From Microvirga lupini (lineage in GTDB: Bacteria; Pseudomonadota; Alphaproteobacteria; Rhizobiales; Beijerinckiaceae): a stretch of DNA of 64,000 nt. How positions within the stretch are numbered: the stretch's first letter is position 1; each line of letters opens with the position of its first letter. Shown in pieces: positions 1 to 9,389 of the stretch. Both the position numbers and the translations under genes were made by a program. The notes under the pieces are model-generated. The model did not search any database. It was not told the origin of the DNA and was given only the letters and a program-made list of their open reading frames with translations. The stretch spans positions 682,001 through 746,000 of the forward strand of contig NZ_JACHWB010000002.1 in assembly GCF_014191055.1 (NCBI RefSeq). The letters are read 5' to 3'.

Positions 1-1268
1 CTGTGGTCGATCAAAGCGGAGAATCCGTCAGCGGTCTGTGGACTCATTCTCTGATGGTGGAGAACGGGGCCTGGGTCACCACTGAGCAGGCGCCGCTTCA
101 TGCGGAGCCGAATGATCCGAGCAACGCAACAGTGGTCCTGCGCAATGGGACGCATGTTGCTGTTCTTGCCGAGCCTGAAGGCGGCGAGACGCAGATCAAC
201 GTCTACATCAGAAACGGAGATGACTGGACCGGTCTTGGAATCGACAGGGTTCCCAATGTCACGAGCGGCATCAATCCCGCGATCAGCCCAATCGGCACCA
301 ACACTTTCGTGGTCGCCTGGGAGGATGTGGAGGGAGCAGGCCGCATCATCCGAGCCCAGATCGTCGACGTTGAAGGGAATATCATCGGAACCGCCAATTT
401 CACGAAGCCGAACGGAACTCTGGAAGGCACGCCCGTCATCCAGCAACTGGAAGGTGGCGGGTTCGCGATTGCATTCGTCGTTGAAACGAACGGCGATGAG
501 AACCTGTATACAGCAGCGGCAACAGCAAACGGCACCATCATCGCCAACACGATGCCAGTCGGGACCAATACCGCGGGAGATCAGTGGGATCCTTCCTTGA
601 TTCCATTGTCAGGCCATACCTATGCGGTAAGCTGGCAAAGCAATGGCGAGGCTGGCGGACCGCAATATATCGTCGAGGTCATCGGCGTCGCCGGAACACC
701 GGTCACAACACCGACGATCCCCAACCCCAATACAAATCCCAACAACCCGAACGACCCAAACAATCCGACGCAAAGCACCGCATGGAACGGCACGAGCGGC
801 AACGATGCTTATACCGGAACATCTGCCTCCGAAACGCTTAAAGGTTGGGGCGGCAGGGACATCATCGACGGTGCCGCCGGCGACGACAAGCTCTGGGGCG
901 GTCTGGGCAATGACAGCCTGAAGGGCGGCGACGGTCTCGACATCTTTGTCTTCGATACCAGAGCCAATACGAAGACCAACAAGGACATGATCGCAGACTT
1001 TAAGGCGAAGGACGATACGATCTGGCTCGACAACAAGGTCTTTGCGAAACTCGGTAAAGCCGGCTCGGAGAAGAAGCCCGTGCAGCTGAAGAAGGACTTC
1101 TTCACCATCGGGTCAAAGGCCAAGGACAAGAACGACTACGTCATCTACGACAAGTCCAAAGGCAAGCTCTATTACGACGCCGACGGCTCGGGCAAAGGCA
1201 AGGCGGTGGAGTTCGCTAGCCTCTCGAAGAAGCTTGTAATGACCCACAAGGATTTCTTCGTCATCTGA
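1..1268 (+). CDS. Calcium-binding RTX-type secreted protein (5' partial)
   Basis: The reading frame is open from the left edge, so the N-terminus lies outside the window; the GTG at base 3 falls inside a repeat and is not a convincing start. The visible N-terminal part holds four beta-propeller-like repeats of the pattern G-x-x-(F/V)-V-V-x-W (for example TFVVAWED and YAVSWQSNG). Next comes an Asn/Pro-rich linker at about residues 238-258, then glycine/aspartate nonapeptides (SGNDAYTG, AAGDDKLWGG, GNDSLKGGDG) that bind calcium in RTX proteins. The last ~110 residues match the C-terminus of the paralog at 4719-7004, including the shared motif [11 protein letters not shown] proteins usually leave by a type I secretion system using a C-terminal signal; no such transporter is in this window. 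Substrate or role is unknown. Confidence 0.85.
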   Translation, partial: VVDQSGESVSGLWTHSLMVENGAWVTTEQAPLHAEPNDPSNATVVLRNGTHVAVLAEPEGGETQINVYIRNGDDWTGLGIDRVPNVTSGINPAISPIGTNTFVVAWEDVEGAGRIIRAQIVDVEGNIIGTANFTKPNGTLEGTPVIQQLEGGGFAIAFVVETNGDENLYTAAATANGTIIANTMPVGTNTAGDQWDPSLIPLSGHTYAVSWQSNGEAGGPQYIVEVIGVAGTPVTTPTIPNPNTNPNNPNDPNNPTQSTAWNGTSGNDAYTGTSASETLKGWGGRDIIDGAAGDDKLWGGLGNDSLKGGDGLDIFVFDTRANTKTNKDMIADFKAKDDTIWLDNKVFAKLGKAGSEKKPVQLKKDFFTIGSKAKDKNDYVIYDKSKGKLYYDADGSGKGKAVEFASLSKKLVMTHKDFFVI

Positions 1269-1290
1269 GATCTCCTGGTGAGATATCCCG

Positions 1291-1335
1291 GAGCAGCGGA
1301 CACGAAGGGGCATTTCTCATCTGAGTCCGCTGCTC
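1291..1335. terminator. Inverted repeat 3' of the first RTX gene
   Basis: GAGCAGCGGAC (1291-1301) and GTCCGCTGCTC (1325-1335) form an 11-bp perfect stem between the convergent RTX gene and tadA. There is no clear T tract, so a terminator or mRNA-stabilising role is inferred only from position. Confidence 0.4.
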
Positions 1336-1393
1336 AGACTCTTGAATCTGGACTGGCTTTTCGCTGACGCGGCCCTCGGATCCGGACGGCGTG

Positions 1394-1822
1394 TTAACGC
1401 CGCCCCTCGAAGAACTCCCGCAGCAAGGCCGCCGCCTCGCTCTCGCGGATGCCGCCATAGACCTCCGGGGCGTGGTGGCAGGTCGGCTGGTCGAAGAAGC
1501 GCACGCCGCTGTCCACCGCCCCACCCTTCGGATCATGGGCGGCGTAATAGACCCGCCGGATGCGGGCAAACGAGATCGCCCCGGCGCACATGGTGCAGGG
1601 CTCGAGCGTCACGTAGAGATCGCAGCCGGGGAGCCGCTCGTCGTCAAGGGCCTCGCAGGCCCGGCGGATGGCGAGCATCTCGGCATGGGCGGAAGGGTCG
1701 CGCAGCTCCCGCGGGCGATTCCCGGCCGAGGCGACGATGCGCCCGTCCCTGACGATGACGGCCCCCACCGGCACCTCCCCGCGCGCCGCTGCGGCGCGGG
1801 CCTCGTCGAAGGCTACGCTCAT
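1394..1822 (-). CDS. tadA: tRNA-specific adenosine deaminase TadA
   Basis: Zinc-dependent deaminase that converts A34 to inosine in the tRNA-Arg(ACG) anticodon so that it can read CGN codons. In the 142-residue product the HAE motif (H46, catalytic E48) and PCTMC (C76, C79) supply the zinc ligands and proton shuttle typical of the CDA/TadA fold. The frame stays open further upstream, but those residues lie partly in a repeated intergenic element (1890-1941). The ATG at 1822 gives the usual family length. The gene is convergent with the RTX gene and divergent from the rluB-like gene. A broader nucleoside deaminase role cannot be excluded, but the motifs and length fit TadA well. Confidence 0.9.
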   Translation of the reverse strand: MSVAFDEARAAAARGEVPVGAVIVRDGRIVASAGNRPRELRDPSAHAEMLAIRRACEALDDERLPGCDLYVTLEPCTMCAGAISFARIRRVYYAAHDPKGGAVDSGVRFFDQPTCHHAPEVYGGIRESEAAALLREFFEGRR

Positions 1823-1889
1823 GGGATCCCTGGCTTCAGGATCGAATGGGGTTGATCCGGCGTTATCCGTCAAGCACGTGTTCCCCTGT

Positions 1890-1941
1890 GCATCGGGTGG
1901 GTCCCAAAAGTGCAGATCCACTTTTGGGTCCGATGCTATAG
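1890..1941. repeat. Intergenic palindromic repeat, unit B (copy 1)
   Basis: Imperfect palindrome bounded by GCATCGG and CCGATGC, with inner arms GGGTCCCAAAAGTG and CCACTTTTGGGTCC. It lies between the divergent tadA and rluB-like genes. The same unit recurs near 48417-48465 and 63556-63602, where it is preceded by a second unit (A). Confidence 0.8.
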
Positions 1942-1979
1942 CCCTCGCTTCTCTACCACTCCTCTGCTATCAGGCTCCT

Positions 1980-4031
1980 ATGACCGACAGCAACGACGAT
2001 AATCGCAGGGGCCGTCCGCCGGGACGCTCCGACCGCAGCCGCACCTCCGGTGACAGGCCCCGCAAACCCCGCGAAGGCGGCGACCGACCCTTCCGCGCCC
2101 GTGGCGACGACGACCGCCCGCGCAAGCCCCGTGCCGCCGGAGATAAGCCTTTCCGCAGCCGCGATGGGGACAAGCCCTTCCGCCCGCGGGCCGAAGGCGG
2201 CGACAGGCCTTTCCGCAACCGTGACAACGACGACCGTCCGCGTCGTTCCGAAGGCGGAGACAAACCATTTCGCGCCCGCAGCGCCGGTGACAAGCCGTTC
2301 CGCCCCCGCCCCGAGGGCGGCGACAAGCCCTTCCGTCCGCGCCGCGAGGACGGGGACCGCCCCTTCCGCGGCCGTGGCAGCGACGAGCGCCCCCGCCGCT
2401 TCGACCGTGCGAGCGAGGATCGGCCGCGCCGCGCCCGCGAGGAGAGCCCCGAGGTCCGGGCCGAACCGCAGGAGCCGGCCGAGGACCGCATTGCCAAGGT
2501 CATCGCCCGCGCCGGCGTCGCGTCGCGCCGGGATGCTGAGGTTCTGATCGCGGAGGGCCGCGTGACCCTCAACGGCAAGGTGCTGGAGAGCCCCGCCGTC
2601 AACGTGACCGCAACTGATACGATCACCGTGGACGGCGAGCCCCTGCCCGCCAAGGAGCGCACCCGCCTGTGGCTCTTCCACAAGCCGCGCGGCCTCGTGA
2701 CCACGGCCAAGGACCCGGAGGGACGCCCCACCGTGTTCGACAACCTGCCCGAGGATCTGCCCCGCGTGGTGGCGGTGGGCCGGCTCGACATCAACACCGA
2801 AGGCCTGCTGCTGCTCACCAACGACGGGGGCCTCGCCCGCGTCATCGCCCATCCGGACACCGGCTGGCTGCGCCGCTACAAGGTGCGCGCCCATGGCGAG
2901 ATCAACCAGGCTGATCTCGACAGGCTGCGCGACGGCATCTCCATCGACGGTATCGATTACGGCCCCATCGAGGCCCGCCTCGACCGGGTGCAGGGCGACA
3001 ACGCATGGATCACGATGGGCCTGCGCGAGGGCAAGAACCGCGAGATCAAGCGCATCCTCGAGCATCTCGGCATGCAGGTGAACCGCCTGATCCGCATGTC
3101 CTTCGGGCCGTTCCAGCTCGGCGATCTCGAGGTCGGACTGGTCGAGGAAGTGCGCACCAAGATCCTGAAGGATCAGCTTGGCGCGGCGCTTGCCGCTGAG
3201 GCGGGCGTGGATTTCGAAAGTCCCGTGCGCGAACCCATCGCGCCCTTCGGCTCGTCGAAGAAGGAGCGTGACGAGCGCCCTGCCCGGTCAGCTCGTGGCC
3301 GCGATGACGAGCGCCCGCGCCGCCGTCGCGACGATGACGAACGGCCGTTCCGCGCCCGGGACGGCGAACGTCGCGGCCGCGACGATGAAGAGCCCGCAAA
3401 GCGCCCCTCCCGTCTCGACCCGAAGCGCAGCGTGTGGCGCGCCGGCGAGACCGACGAGGATGCTCCGCGCAAGAAGATGCCCCGCCGTGGCGCCGATCCG
3501 CGAGAAGCCCGTGCCGCCGCCGGGGAGCGCGAGCGCGAACGCGTCGGCGCGATTACTTCCAAGGAAGGCCGCAAGGTCCGGGTGGAGCGCCTCGTGCGCC
3601 AACCGCAAGAGGAGGAGGCGCCCGCTCCGCGCAGGGGCCGGGCTGCTGCCGGAGGCGAGGACCGTCCGCGCCGCCGGGATGACCGCGACGCCGCTCCGCC
3701 GCGTCGCGATCGTGCCGGAGGAGCCCGTCCCTCACGCGGGGATGACGAACGCCCGCGCCGGTCGGCCGGCGACAGGCCCTTCCGGGCCCGCACCGAGGGT
3801 GGCGACGACCGTCCGCGCGCTCGCCAAGGCGAGCGTCCGTTCCGCGCCCGCGGCGATGATGATCGTCCCCGCCGTGGTCCTCCGCGCGGCGACGGTCCAT
3901 CCCGCGGCGGGCCGAGAGGCGGCGCCGGCGGAGGCTTCAAGGGTGGCCCCAGAGGCGGAGCTTCAAAGGGCGGCGCTTCGAAGGGTGGCTTCAAGGGCGG
4001 TTCCAAGGGTGGCCCGCGCGGCCGCCGCTGA
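1980..4031 (+). CDS. RNA pseudouridine synthase (RsuA/RluB family) with long disordered tails
   Basis: The 683-residue product has an ordinary catalytic core inside unusual tails. An S4 RNA-binding domain begins near residue 169 (DRIAKVIARAGVASRRDAE). The RsuA/RluB-type catalytic domain carries GRLDINTEGLLLLTNDG at about residues 267-283; the Asp in GRLD is the family nucleophile. Residues 1-165 are low complexity with eight PFR units in contexts such as GDKPFRPR. Residues ~420-683 are again Arg/Asp/Gly rich with three more PFR units, ending in a Gly/Lys/Arg-rich tail. Family members are normally about 240-300 residues. The closest functional guess is RluB (23S rRNA U2605). The ATG at 1980 is chosen because the upstream part of the frame reads through a repeat. 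rsmD follows after 14 bp, suggesting an rRNA-modification operon. Confidence 0.88.
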   Translation: MTDSNDDNRRGRPPGRSDRSRTSGDRPRKPREGGDRPFRARGDDDRPRKPRAAGDKPFRSRDGDKPFRPRAEGGDRPFRNRDNDDRPRRSEGGDKPFRARSAGDKPFRPRPEGGDKPFRPRREDGDRPFRGRGSDERPRRFDRASEDRPRRAREESPEVRAEPQEPAEDRIAKVIARAGVASRRDAEVLIAEGRVTLNGKVLESPAVNVTATDTITVDGEPLPAKERTRLWLFHKPRGLVTTAKDPEGRPTVFDNLPEDLPRVVAVGRLDINTEGLLLLTNDGGLARVIAHPDTGWLRRYKVRAHGEINQADLDRLRDGISIDGIDYGPIEARLDRVQGDNAWITMGLREGKNREIKRILEHLGMQVNRLIRMSFGPFQLGDLEVGLVEEVRTKILKDQLGAALAAEAGVDFESPVREPIAPFGSSKKERDERPARSARGRDDERPRRRRDDDERPFRARDGERRGRDDEEPAKRPSRLDPKRSVWRAGETDEDAPRKKMPRRGADPREARAAAGERERERVGAITSKEGRKVRVERLVRQPQEEEAPAPRRGRAAAGGEDRPRRRDDRDAAPPRRDRAGGARPSRGDDERPRRSAGDRPFRARTEGGDDRPRARQGERPFRARGDDDRPRRGPPRGDGPSRGGPRGGAGGGFKGGPRGGASKGGASKGGFKGGSKGGPRGRR

Positions 4032-4045
4032 TGGGGAATTAAGCC

Positions 4046-4603
4046 ATGAGAATCGTGGGCGGGCGCTGGCGCGGCCGCTCGCTCAAGGGGCCGAGTTCGG
4101 ACGCCATCCGCCCGACCTCCGACCGCCTGCGCGAGACGCTCTTCAACATCCTCCAGCATTCCTATGACGACCCCATCGAGGGTGCGCGCGTGCTCGACCT
4201 CTTCGCCGGCACCGGCGCTCTGGGACTGGAGGCGCTGTCGCGCGGCGCTGCCTTCGCGCTCTTCGTCGACGACGGCGCGCAATCCCGCGGCATCATCCGC
4301 GAGAACGTGGAAGCTTTAGGCGCCGGCGGCGCAACCCGCCTCTTCCGCCGCGACGCCACCCGCATGGGCGAGGCAGCGCCCAACGCGCCGTTCTCCATCG
4401 TCTTCTGCGATCCGCCCTACAGCAAGGACTTGGCCCCGAAAGCCCTGCGCTCCTGCGCGGAGGGCGGCTGGCTCGTGCCGGATGCCCTCGTGATCGTGGA
4501 GGAGGCGCAAGGCGTCGAGGTCACGCTGCCGGAGCGCTTCGAGGAGATCGAGCGGCGGGACTACGGGGAAACGAAGGTGGTGTTCGGGCGGTTTCTCGGC
4601 TGA
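4046..4603 (+). CDS. rsmD: 16S rRNA (guanine(966)-N(2))-methyltransferase RsmD
   Basis: SAM-dependent methyltransferase that modifies G966 of 16S rRNA in the assembled small subunit. The 185-residue product has the family N-terminus (MRIVGGRWRGR and RPTSDRLRETLFN), the SAM-binding loop VLDLFAGTGALGLEALSRGA near residues 48-67, and the catalytic N-methyltransferase motif DPPY at residues 122-125. It starts 14 bp after the rluB-like gene and is probably co-transcribed with it. Length and motifs are typical. Confidence 0.95.
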   Translation: MRIVGGRWRGRSLKGPSSDAIRPTSDRLRETLFNILQHSYDDPIEGARVLDLFAGTGALGLEALSRGAAFALFVDDGAQSRGIIRENVEALGAGGATRLFRRDATRMGEAAPNAPFSIVFCDPPYSKDLAPKALRSCAEGGWLVPDALVIVEEAQGVEVTLPERFEEIERRDYGETKVVFGRFLG

Positions 4604-4718
4604 TCGCTTCGTCTCGCCGCATCACTTCTTACAAGACGGTTGTCCTATAGCAGATTCTGCATAACATTGCGTCACTGTGCCGAAGGGCGCCATGTTGTGA
4701 CTGCGATGAGGGATCGTT

Positions 4719-7004
4719 ATGGCCGAACCGTTTCTCTGGGGGGATGTGTTTTCGCTTCCATCCGGGGTCCAGTTTCCGCGAATGACAGCGCTCAGCAATG
4801 GCACCTTTCTGGTCGTGGGCAAAACCGGGACGTTTCCCGCTTTCACGCTCACAGCTTGGATCTACAATGCGGATGGATCCCTGAAGGCCAGGCAGGACCT
4901 CGATGTTCCGAAGCACGAGGTACCGGGTGTTTACGGAGACTTGGAACTCCCTGCCATCGATCCGATGGCGGTGGAACTGCCGGACGGTCGGATTGCAATC
5001 ACCTGGACTGTGAATACGCCGAGTTCGGGAAACACCTATGTGGCCCCTTGGATGTCCATCTACACTGCCGATCTAAGACCAATCGGCACAACGAAGCCGG
5101 TTTTTGATCCGATCTCCGGCGCGAGGGACTATGCGGAGTCCATCATCGCCCTTGATGATGGAACGCTGGTCATCAGCGCCCGCAACGAAAAAGACGGCCA
5201 CGCATACTTGCGCATGTTCAGCCCGAACGAGACACGCTCAGCTGCAATCGATCTCGGCTCGGCCAGTAGTTCAGCGCCGGGAACTGTTCTCACCGATGTC
5301 ACTGCGCTGTCCAACGGCAATGTCGCCGTGGTGGTTCGCGAGGGCACCTCGTCCCTCAAAGGGTATGTGCTCACGCCGTCTGAGGCTAGCGGTTCGGCTC
5401 CGATGTCCTTTGAGATATCAACCACCTCATCGCCCATCAAAGAAGGTGTCAAAATCACAGCTCTCAAAGATGGTGGCTTCGTTGTGACATGGATGGAGCA
5501 AGGTTCAGCAGGGACACCGGATTTCAATACCTTCTTCAGAGTCTACGGCTCCGAAGGCAGCGCCGTGTCCGCTATAAAGCCCGTTTCATCCCTCTCATAT
5601 CCGGAGCTTCTCTCAGCCGGTCATTCCGATGTGCTTTCATTGCCAAGCGGCGGATTTGCCGTCGCTTACGAGAAGGCAACAGGGTACGATGCCAGCGGCG
5701 AGCTTGGTTATGAAATCCATCTCGCACTCTTCGACAAAAACGGCACACGTCAGAGCGACGATGTTCGCGTCAGCCACGCAGCGACCGGGTCTATTGATCT
5801 GCACGAACTTCACCTCATGGGTGACGGGCGCATCCTCGTTCGCCACTCGCAAGGCATGCAGATCGTCGATCCGCGCGACAAGGCGATCTCCCTCAAGGGC
5901 ACTGCGCAGAACGACCACTACATCGGCACGGCCTTCAACGACACGTTCGAGAGCAGCGCGGGAGCGGACAGGCTCGAAGGTGCAGGCGGCAACGACACTT
6001 ATAAGGTGGACAATGCCGGTGACCGGGTGATCGAGAAGGCCAACGAGGGCGTCGACACCATCGAGACGAGCGTCAGCTACGCCCTGAGCGCCCATGTCGA
6101 GCACCTTATCGCCACGGGCTCCGCCTCCATTGCCCTCACGGGCAACGCGCTGGCGAACACGATCACCGGCAATGCGGGCGACAATACGCTCGACGGTGGC
6201 GCGGGAGCCGACATGCTCGATGGAGGCGACGGCTTCGACTTCGCCTCCTTTGCCTCGTCCTCGTACGGGGTGACCGCAAGCCTGTCTGGTGGCGACGGGG
6301 ACAGCTTCATCGCCATCGAGGGGATCATCGGCTCAGGCTTCGCCGACACCCTCATCGGCAATGGCACCGCCGAACTGCGCGGAGCCGGCGGCAATGACAC
6401 CTATCGGGTGCGCGCAGGCGACGCGGTCGTGGAGGCCGTCGGCCAAGGCAGAGATACCGTTCTCGTCTCCACCTCCTATGCGCTCCAAGTCGCGGCCGAG
6501 ATCGAGGTGCTGAAACTCACCGGCATCTCCGCGCGCTCGTCTGCCAGCCTGACGGGCTCGGGCACCGCCAACGAGATCGTCGGGCATGCAGGGCGGACCA
6601 CGATCAAGGCGGGATCCGGCAACGACAAGATCTATGGCGGCCTCGGCAATGACAGCCTGTGGGGCCAGAGCGGACGCGACATCTTCGTGTTCGACACGCG
6701 GCCGAACAAGAGCACGAACGTGGACCGGGTCTACGACTTCAAGTCCAAGGACGACAGCATCTGGCTCGACAACAAAGTCTTTACGAAGCTCGGTTCAGGC
6801 ACAGCCTCCAAGCCGAAGAAGTTCAAGTCGGACATGTTCGTGGAGGGCAAGAGGGCACAGGATGCGGAGGACCGGATCGTCTACGACAGGAAGACGGGCG
6901 CGGTGTACTACGATCAGGACGGCACCGGCGCGAAGGCCCAGGTGAAGATCGCCTCCATCAGCAACAAGACGAAACTGTACTACCACGACTTCTTAGTGAT
7001 CTGA
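4719..7004 (+). CDS. Calcium-binding RTX protein with a predicted seven-bladed propeller N-terminus
   Basis: The 761-residue product has seven regularly spaced repeats of the type L-(S/P/K)-(N/D)-G-x-(F/I)-x-V at about residues 22, 87, 145, 197, 249, 308 and 368. The spacing of 52-65 residues suggests a seven-bladed beta-propeller. RTX-type Gly/Asp repeats follow from ~394 ([38 protein letters not shown]) to ~655. A final ~110-residue module matches the C-terminus of the RTX protein at 1-1268 ([23 protein letters not shown]). There is no N-terminal signal peptide, as expected for type I secretion. A GAGGGA ribosome-binding site precedes the ATG. Role is unknown; an extracellular adhesin or lectin-like function is an inference. 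Confidence 0.88.
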   Translation: MAEPFLWGDVFSLPSGVQFPRMTALSNGTFLVVGKTGTFPAFTLTAWIYNADGSLKARQDLDVPKHEVPGVYGDLELPAIDPMAVELPDGRIAITWTVNTPSSGNTYVAPWMSIYTADLRPIGTTKPVFDPISGARDYAESIIALDDGTLVISARNEKDGHAYLRMFSPNETRSAAIDLGSASSSAPGTVLTDVTALSNGNVAVVVREGTSSLKGYVLTPSEASGSAPMSFEISTTSSPIKEGVKITALKDGGFVVTWMEQGSAGTPDFNTFFRVYGSEGSAVSAIKPVSSLSYPELLSAGHSDVLSLPSGGFAVAYEKATGYDASGELGYEIHLALFDKNGTRQSDDVRVSHAATGSIDLHELHLMGDGRILVRHSQGMQIVDPRDKAISLKGTAQNDHYIGTAFNDTFESSAGADRLEGAGGNDTYKVDNAGDRVIEKANEGVDTIETSVSYALSAHVEHLIATGSASIALTGNALANTITGNAGDNTLDGGAGADMLDGGDGFDFASFASSSYGVTASLSGGDGDSFIAIEGIIGSGFADTLIGNGTAELRGAGGNDTYRVRAGDAVVEAVGQGRDTVLVSTSYALQVAAEIEVLKLTGISARSSASLTGSGTANEIVGHAGRTTIKAGSGNDKIYGGLGNDSLWGQSGRDIFVFDTRPNKSTNVDRVYDFKSKDDSIWLDNKVFTKLGSGTASKPKKFKSDMFVEGKRAQDAEDRIVYDRKTGAVYYDQDGTGAKAQVKIASISNKTKLYYHDFLVI

Positions 7005-7144
7005 GGGGCACCTCCCACATCCCCGCCTTCGCGAGGATGACAGCGGAGCGCCGGATCTGCTGGAACGATGGCACAGCATTTGCCCCGCTCTCGTCCAGCC
7101 GCTATACCGCGTCTTTATCACCGATAGCGGAGGCAAGGCGCGTC

Positions 7145-8185
7145 ATGAAAGCGGTTCTCTTCGAGCAGTTCGGCCAGCCGCCGCGCGTGCAGAACGTGCC
7201 GGATCCGACGCCCTCCGCGGAAGGCGTCGTGATCAAGGTGGAGGCGACGGGGCTCTGCCGCAGCGACTGGCACGGCTGGATGGGGCATGATCCCGACGTG
7301 GTGCTGCCGCATGTGCCGGGGCATGAGCTCGCCGGCACGGTGCTCGCCACCGGCAAGCAGGTCACGCGCTGGAAGAAGGGTGACCGCGTCACGGTGCCGT
7401 TCGTCGGCGGCTGCGGGCATTGCCACGAGTGCAACTCCGGCAACCATCAGGTCTGCGAGCAGCAGTTCCAGCCGGGCTTCACCGCCTGGGGCTCCTTCGC
7501 GGAATATGTGGCGGTGGATTGCGCCGACACGAACCTCGTGGCGCTGCCCGAGGAGCTGGATTTCGTCACAGCGGCAAGTCTCGGCTGCCGCTTTGTCACG
7601 TCATTCCGCGCCATCGTCGACCAGGGCCGCGTCAAGCCCGGCGAGTGGGTGGCGGTTCATGGCTGCGGCGGCGTCGGGCTCTCCGCGATCATGATCGCAA
7701 GCGCCATGGGGGCGAACGTGATCGCCATCGATCTCACCGACGAGAAGCTTGCCTTCGCGCGTGAGATGGGCGCGGTGGCGACGGTGAACGCGCGCGAGAG
7801 CGCGGATGTCATCGGTACCGTGAAGGAGATCACCAGGAGCGGCGCGCATGTGTCCATCGACGCTCTGGGCAGCCCGGCCACCTGCTACAACTCGATCGCC
7901 AACCTGCGCCGCCGTGGGCGTCACGTGCAGGTCGGGCTGATGGTGGGCGATCATGCCCGCGCACAGGTGCCGATGGCGCAGATCATCGCCCATGAGCTGG
8001 AGATCTATGGCAGCCACGGCATGCAGGCTTTTCGCTACCAGGACATGATGGCCATGATCCGCACCGGCAAGCTTGCGCCGCAAAAGCTCGTCGGCAAGCA
8101 TCTGAGCCTGGAGGAAGCACCCGAAGCCCTTATGGCCATGGACCGCTTCGAAGGCCTCGGCATCAGCGTCGTCACGCGCTTCTAG
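7145..8185 (+). CDS. Zinc-dependent alcohol dehydrogenase (MDR superfamily)
   Basis: Medium-chain NAD(P)-dependent dehydrogenase of 346 residues. Catalytic zinc ligands are C38 and H60-E61 (PGHE), with the SDW element at 40-42. The structural zinc site is the four-cysteine lobe C90, C93, C96 and C104 ([16 protein letters not shown]). The Rossmann dinucleotide loop is GCGGVGLSA near residue 175. The ATG at 7145 is used; upstream in-frame codons overlap the 3' end of the RTX gene. The downstream aldo/keto reductase, 87 bp away, suggests an aldehyde/alcohol detoxification pair, but the substrate cannot be read from sequence. Confidence 0.9.
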   Translation: MKAVLFEQFGQPPRVQNVPDPTPSAEGVVIKVEATGLCRSDWHGWMGHDPDVVLPHVPGHELAGTVLATGKQVTRWKKGDRVTVPFVGGCGHCHECNSGNHQVCEQQFQPGFTAWGSFAEYVAVDCADTNLVALPEELDFVTAASLGCRFVTSFRAIVDQGRVKPGEWVAVHGCGGVGLSAIMIASAMGANVIAIDLTDEKLAFAREMGAVATVNARESADVIGTVKEITRSGAHVSIDALGSPATCYNSIANLRRRGRHVQVGLMVGDHARAQVPMAQIIAHELEIYGSHGMQAFRYQDMMAMIRTGKLAPQKLVGKHLSLEEAPEALMAMDRFEGLGISVVTRF

Positions 8186-8272
8186 ACGCAGGAGCGCCAA
8201 GCTCGCATTGTTGAACGCGCGTCAGGCGCGCTATGTAAGTCTTCGGCCTTGCCGGCCGCGCTGGAGAATTCG

Positions 8273-9316
8273 ATGGCCTACCTGCCCGCTGAAAACCGTT
8301 ACGATTCGATGACCTACAACCGGTGCGGCCGCAGCGGGCTGATGCTGCCGGCGATCTCGCTCGGGCTCTGGCACAATTTCGGCGAGGACAAGTCGGCTGC
8401 GACCGCGCGGGAGATCTGCCGTACGGCCTTCGATCTCGGCATTACGCATTTCGACCTTGCCAACAATTACGGCCCTCCCCCAGGCTCGGCCGAAACCCTG
8501 TTCGGCGAGATCCTGCGCCATGACTTCCACAGCCTGCGCGACGAGTTGGTGATCTCCACCAAGGCGGGCTACCGCATGTGGCCCGGTCCCTACGGCGAGT
8601 GGGGCAGCCGCAAGTATCTCCTCTCCAGCCTCGACCAGAGCCTCAAGCGTATGGGGCTCGATTATGTCGACATCTTCTATTCCCATCGCTTCGACCCGAA
8701 CACGCCGCTGGAAGAGACCATGCTGGCGCTGGACTCCGCCGTGCGGCAGGGCAAGGCGCTCTATGTCGGCCTCTCGTCCTACAACAGCCAGCGCACCCGC
8801 GAGGCCGTCGCGATCCTGCGCGAATTGAAGACGCCCTGCATCATCCACCAGCCGAGCTATTCCATGCTCAACCGCTGGATCGAGGAGGATGGCCTGCTCG
8901 ACACGCTCGATGATGTCGGCATGGGCTCGATCGTGTTCTCGCCGCTGGCGCAGGGCATGCTGACCACGAAGTACCTGAATGGAATTCCCGAGGAGAGCCG
9001 CGCCGCTCAGGGCAAGTCCCTGCGCACGACTTTCTTAAGCGAAGACAACCTTGCACGGATCCGGGGCCTCAACGGCATTGCCGAGCAGCGCGGCCAGACC
9101 CTGGCCCAGATGGCGCTCGCCTGGGTGTTGCGCGGCGGTCGCGTGACCTCGGCGCTCATCGGCGCGAGCCGTCCCGAGCAGGTGGTCGACTGCGTGGGCG
9201 CGCTCAAGAACCTATCATTCACGGCAGACCAGTTGGCGGAGATCGACCGTTATGCCGGCGAGGGCAATCTGAACATCTGGGCGGCCTCGGCGGAGCGGAA
9301 GGGTCCGTCACGCTAA
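8273..9316 (+). CDS. Aldo/keto reductase, L-glyceraldehyde-3-phosphate reductase (YghZ/AKR14) type
   Basis: NADPH-dependent TIM-barrel oxidoreductase, 347 residues. The catalytic Tyr is in FDLANNYGPPPGSAE, the Lys in VISTKAGYRMWPGPYGEWGS, and the His in DIFYSHRFDPNTP. The WPGPYGEWGSRKYL segment is characteristic of the YghZ subgroup, which detoxifies L-glyceraldehyde 3-phosphate and methylglyoxal. The ATG at 8273 is preceded by GGAGA at good spacing and is preferred over the TTG at 8249. Confidence 0.88.
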   Translation: MAYLPAENRYDSMTYNRCGRSGLMLPAISLGLWHNFGEDKSAATAREICRTAFDLGITHFDLANNYGPPPGSAETLFGEILRHDFHSLRDELVISTKAGYRMWPGPYGEWGSRKYLLSSLDQSLKRMGLDYVDIFYSHRFDPNTPLEETMLALDSAVRQGKALYVGLSSYNSQRTREAVAILRELKTPCIIHQPSYSMLNRWIEEDGLLDTLDDVGMGSIVFSPLAQGMLTTKYLNGIPEESRAAQGKSLRTTFLSEDNLARIRGLNGIAEQRGQTLAQMALAWVLRGGRVTSALIGASRPEQVVDCVGALKNLSFTADQLAEIDRYAGEGNLNIWAASAERKGPSR

Positions 9317-9332
9317 GACAGGCATAATCCCC

Positions 9333-9364
9333 AGTCCCTTCGGGGATACCCCTTTCGGGGGACT
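9333..9364. terminator. Hairpin after the aldo/keto reductase
   Basis: AGTCCC...GGGACT outer arms enclose nested CCCTTCGGGG and CCCCTTTCGGGG, giving a GC-rich stem-loop 16 bp after the stop codon. No strong T tract follows. Confidence 0.4.
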
Positions 9365-9389
9365 TGAGAAGCTGGTTAACAAGTGGTTA

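Noticed and set aside
1953..3065. Long minus-strand ORFs of several hundred codons opposite the rluB-like gene
   Set aside because: Shadows of a GC-rich coding frame with repetitive tails; no domain or start signal, and composition mirrors the sense repeats.
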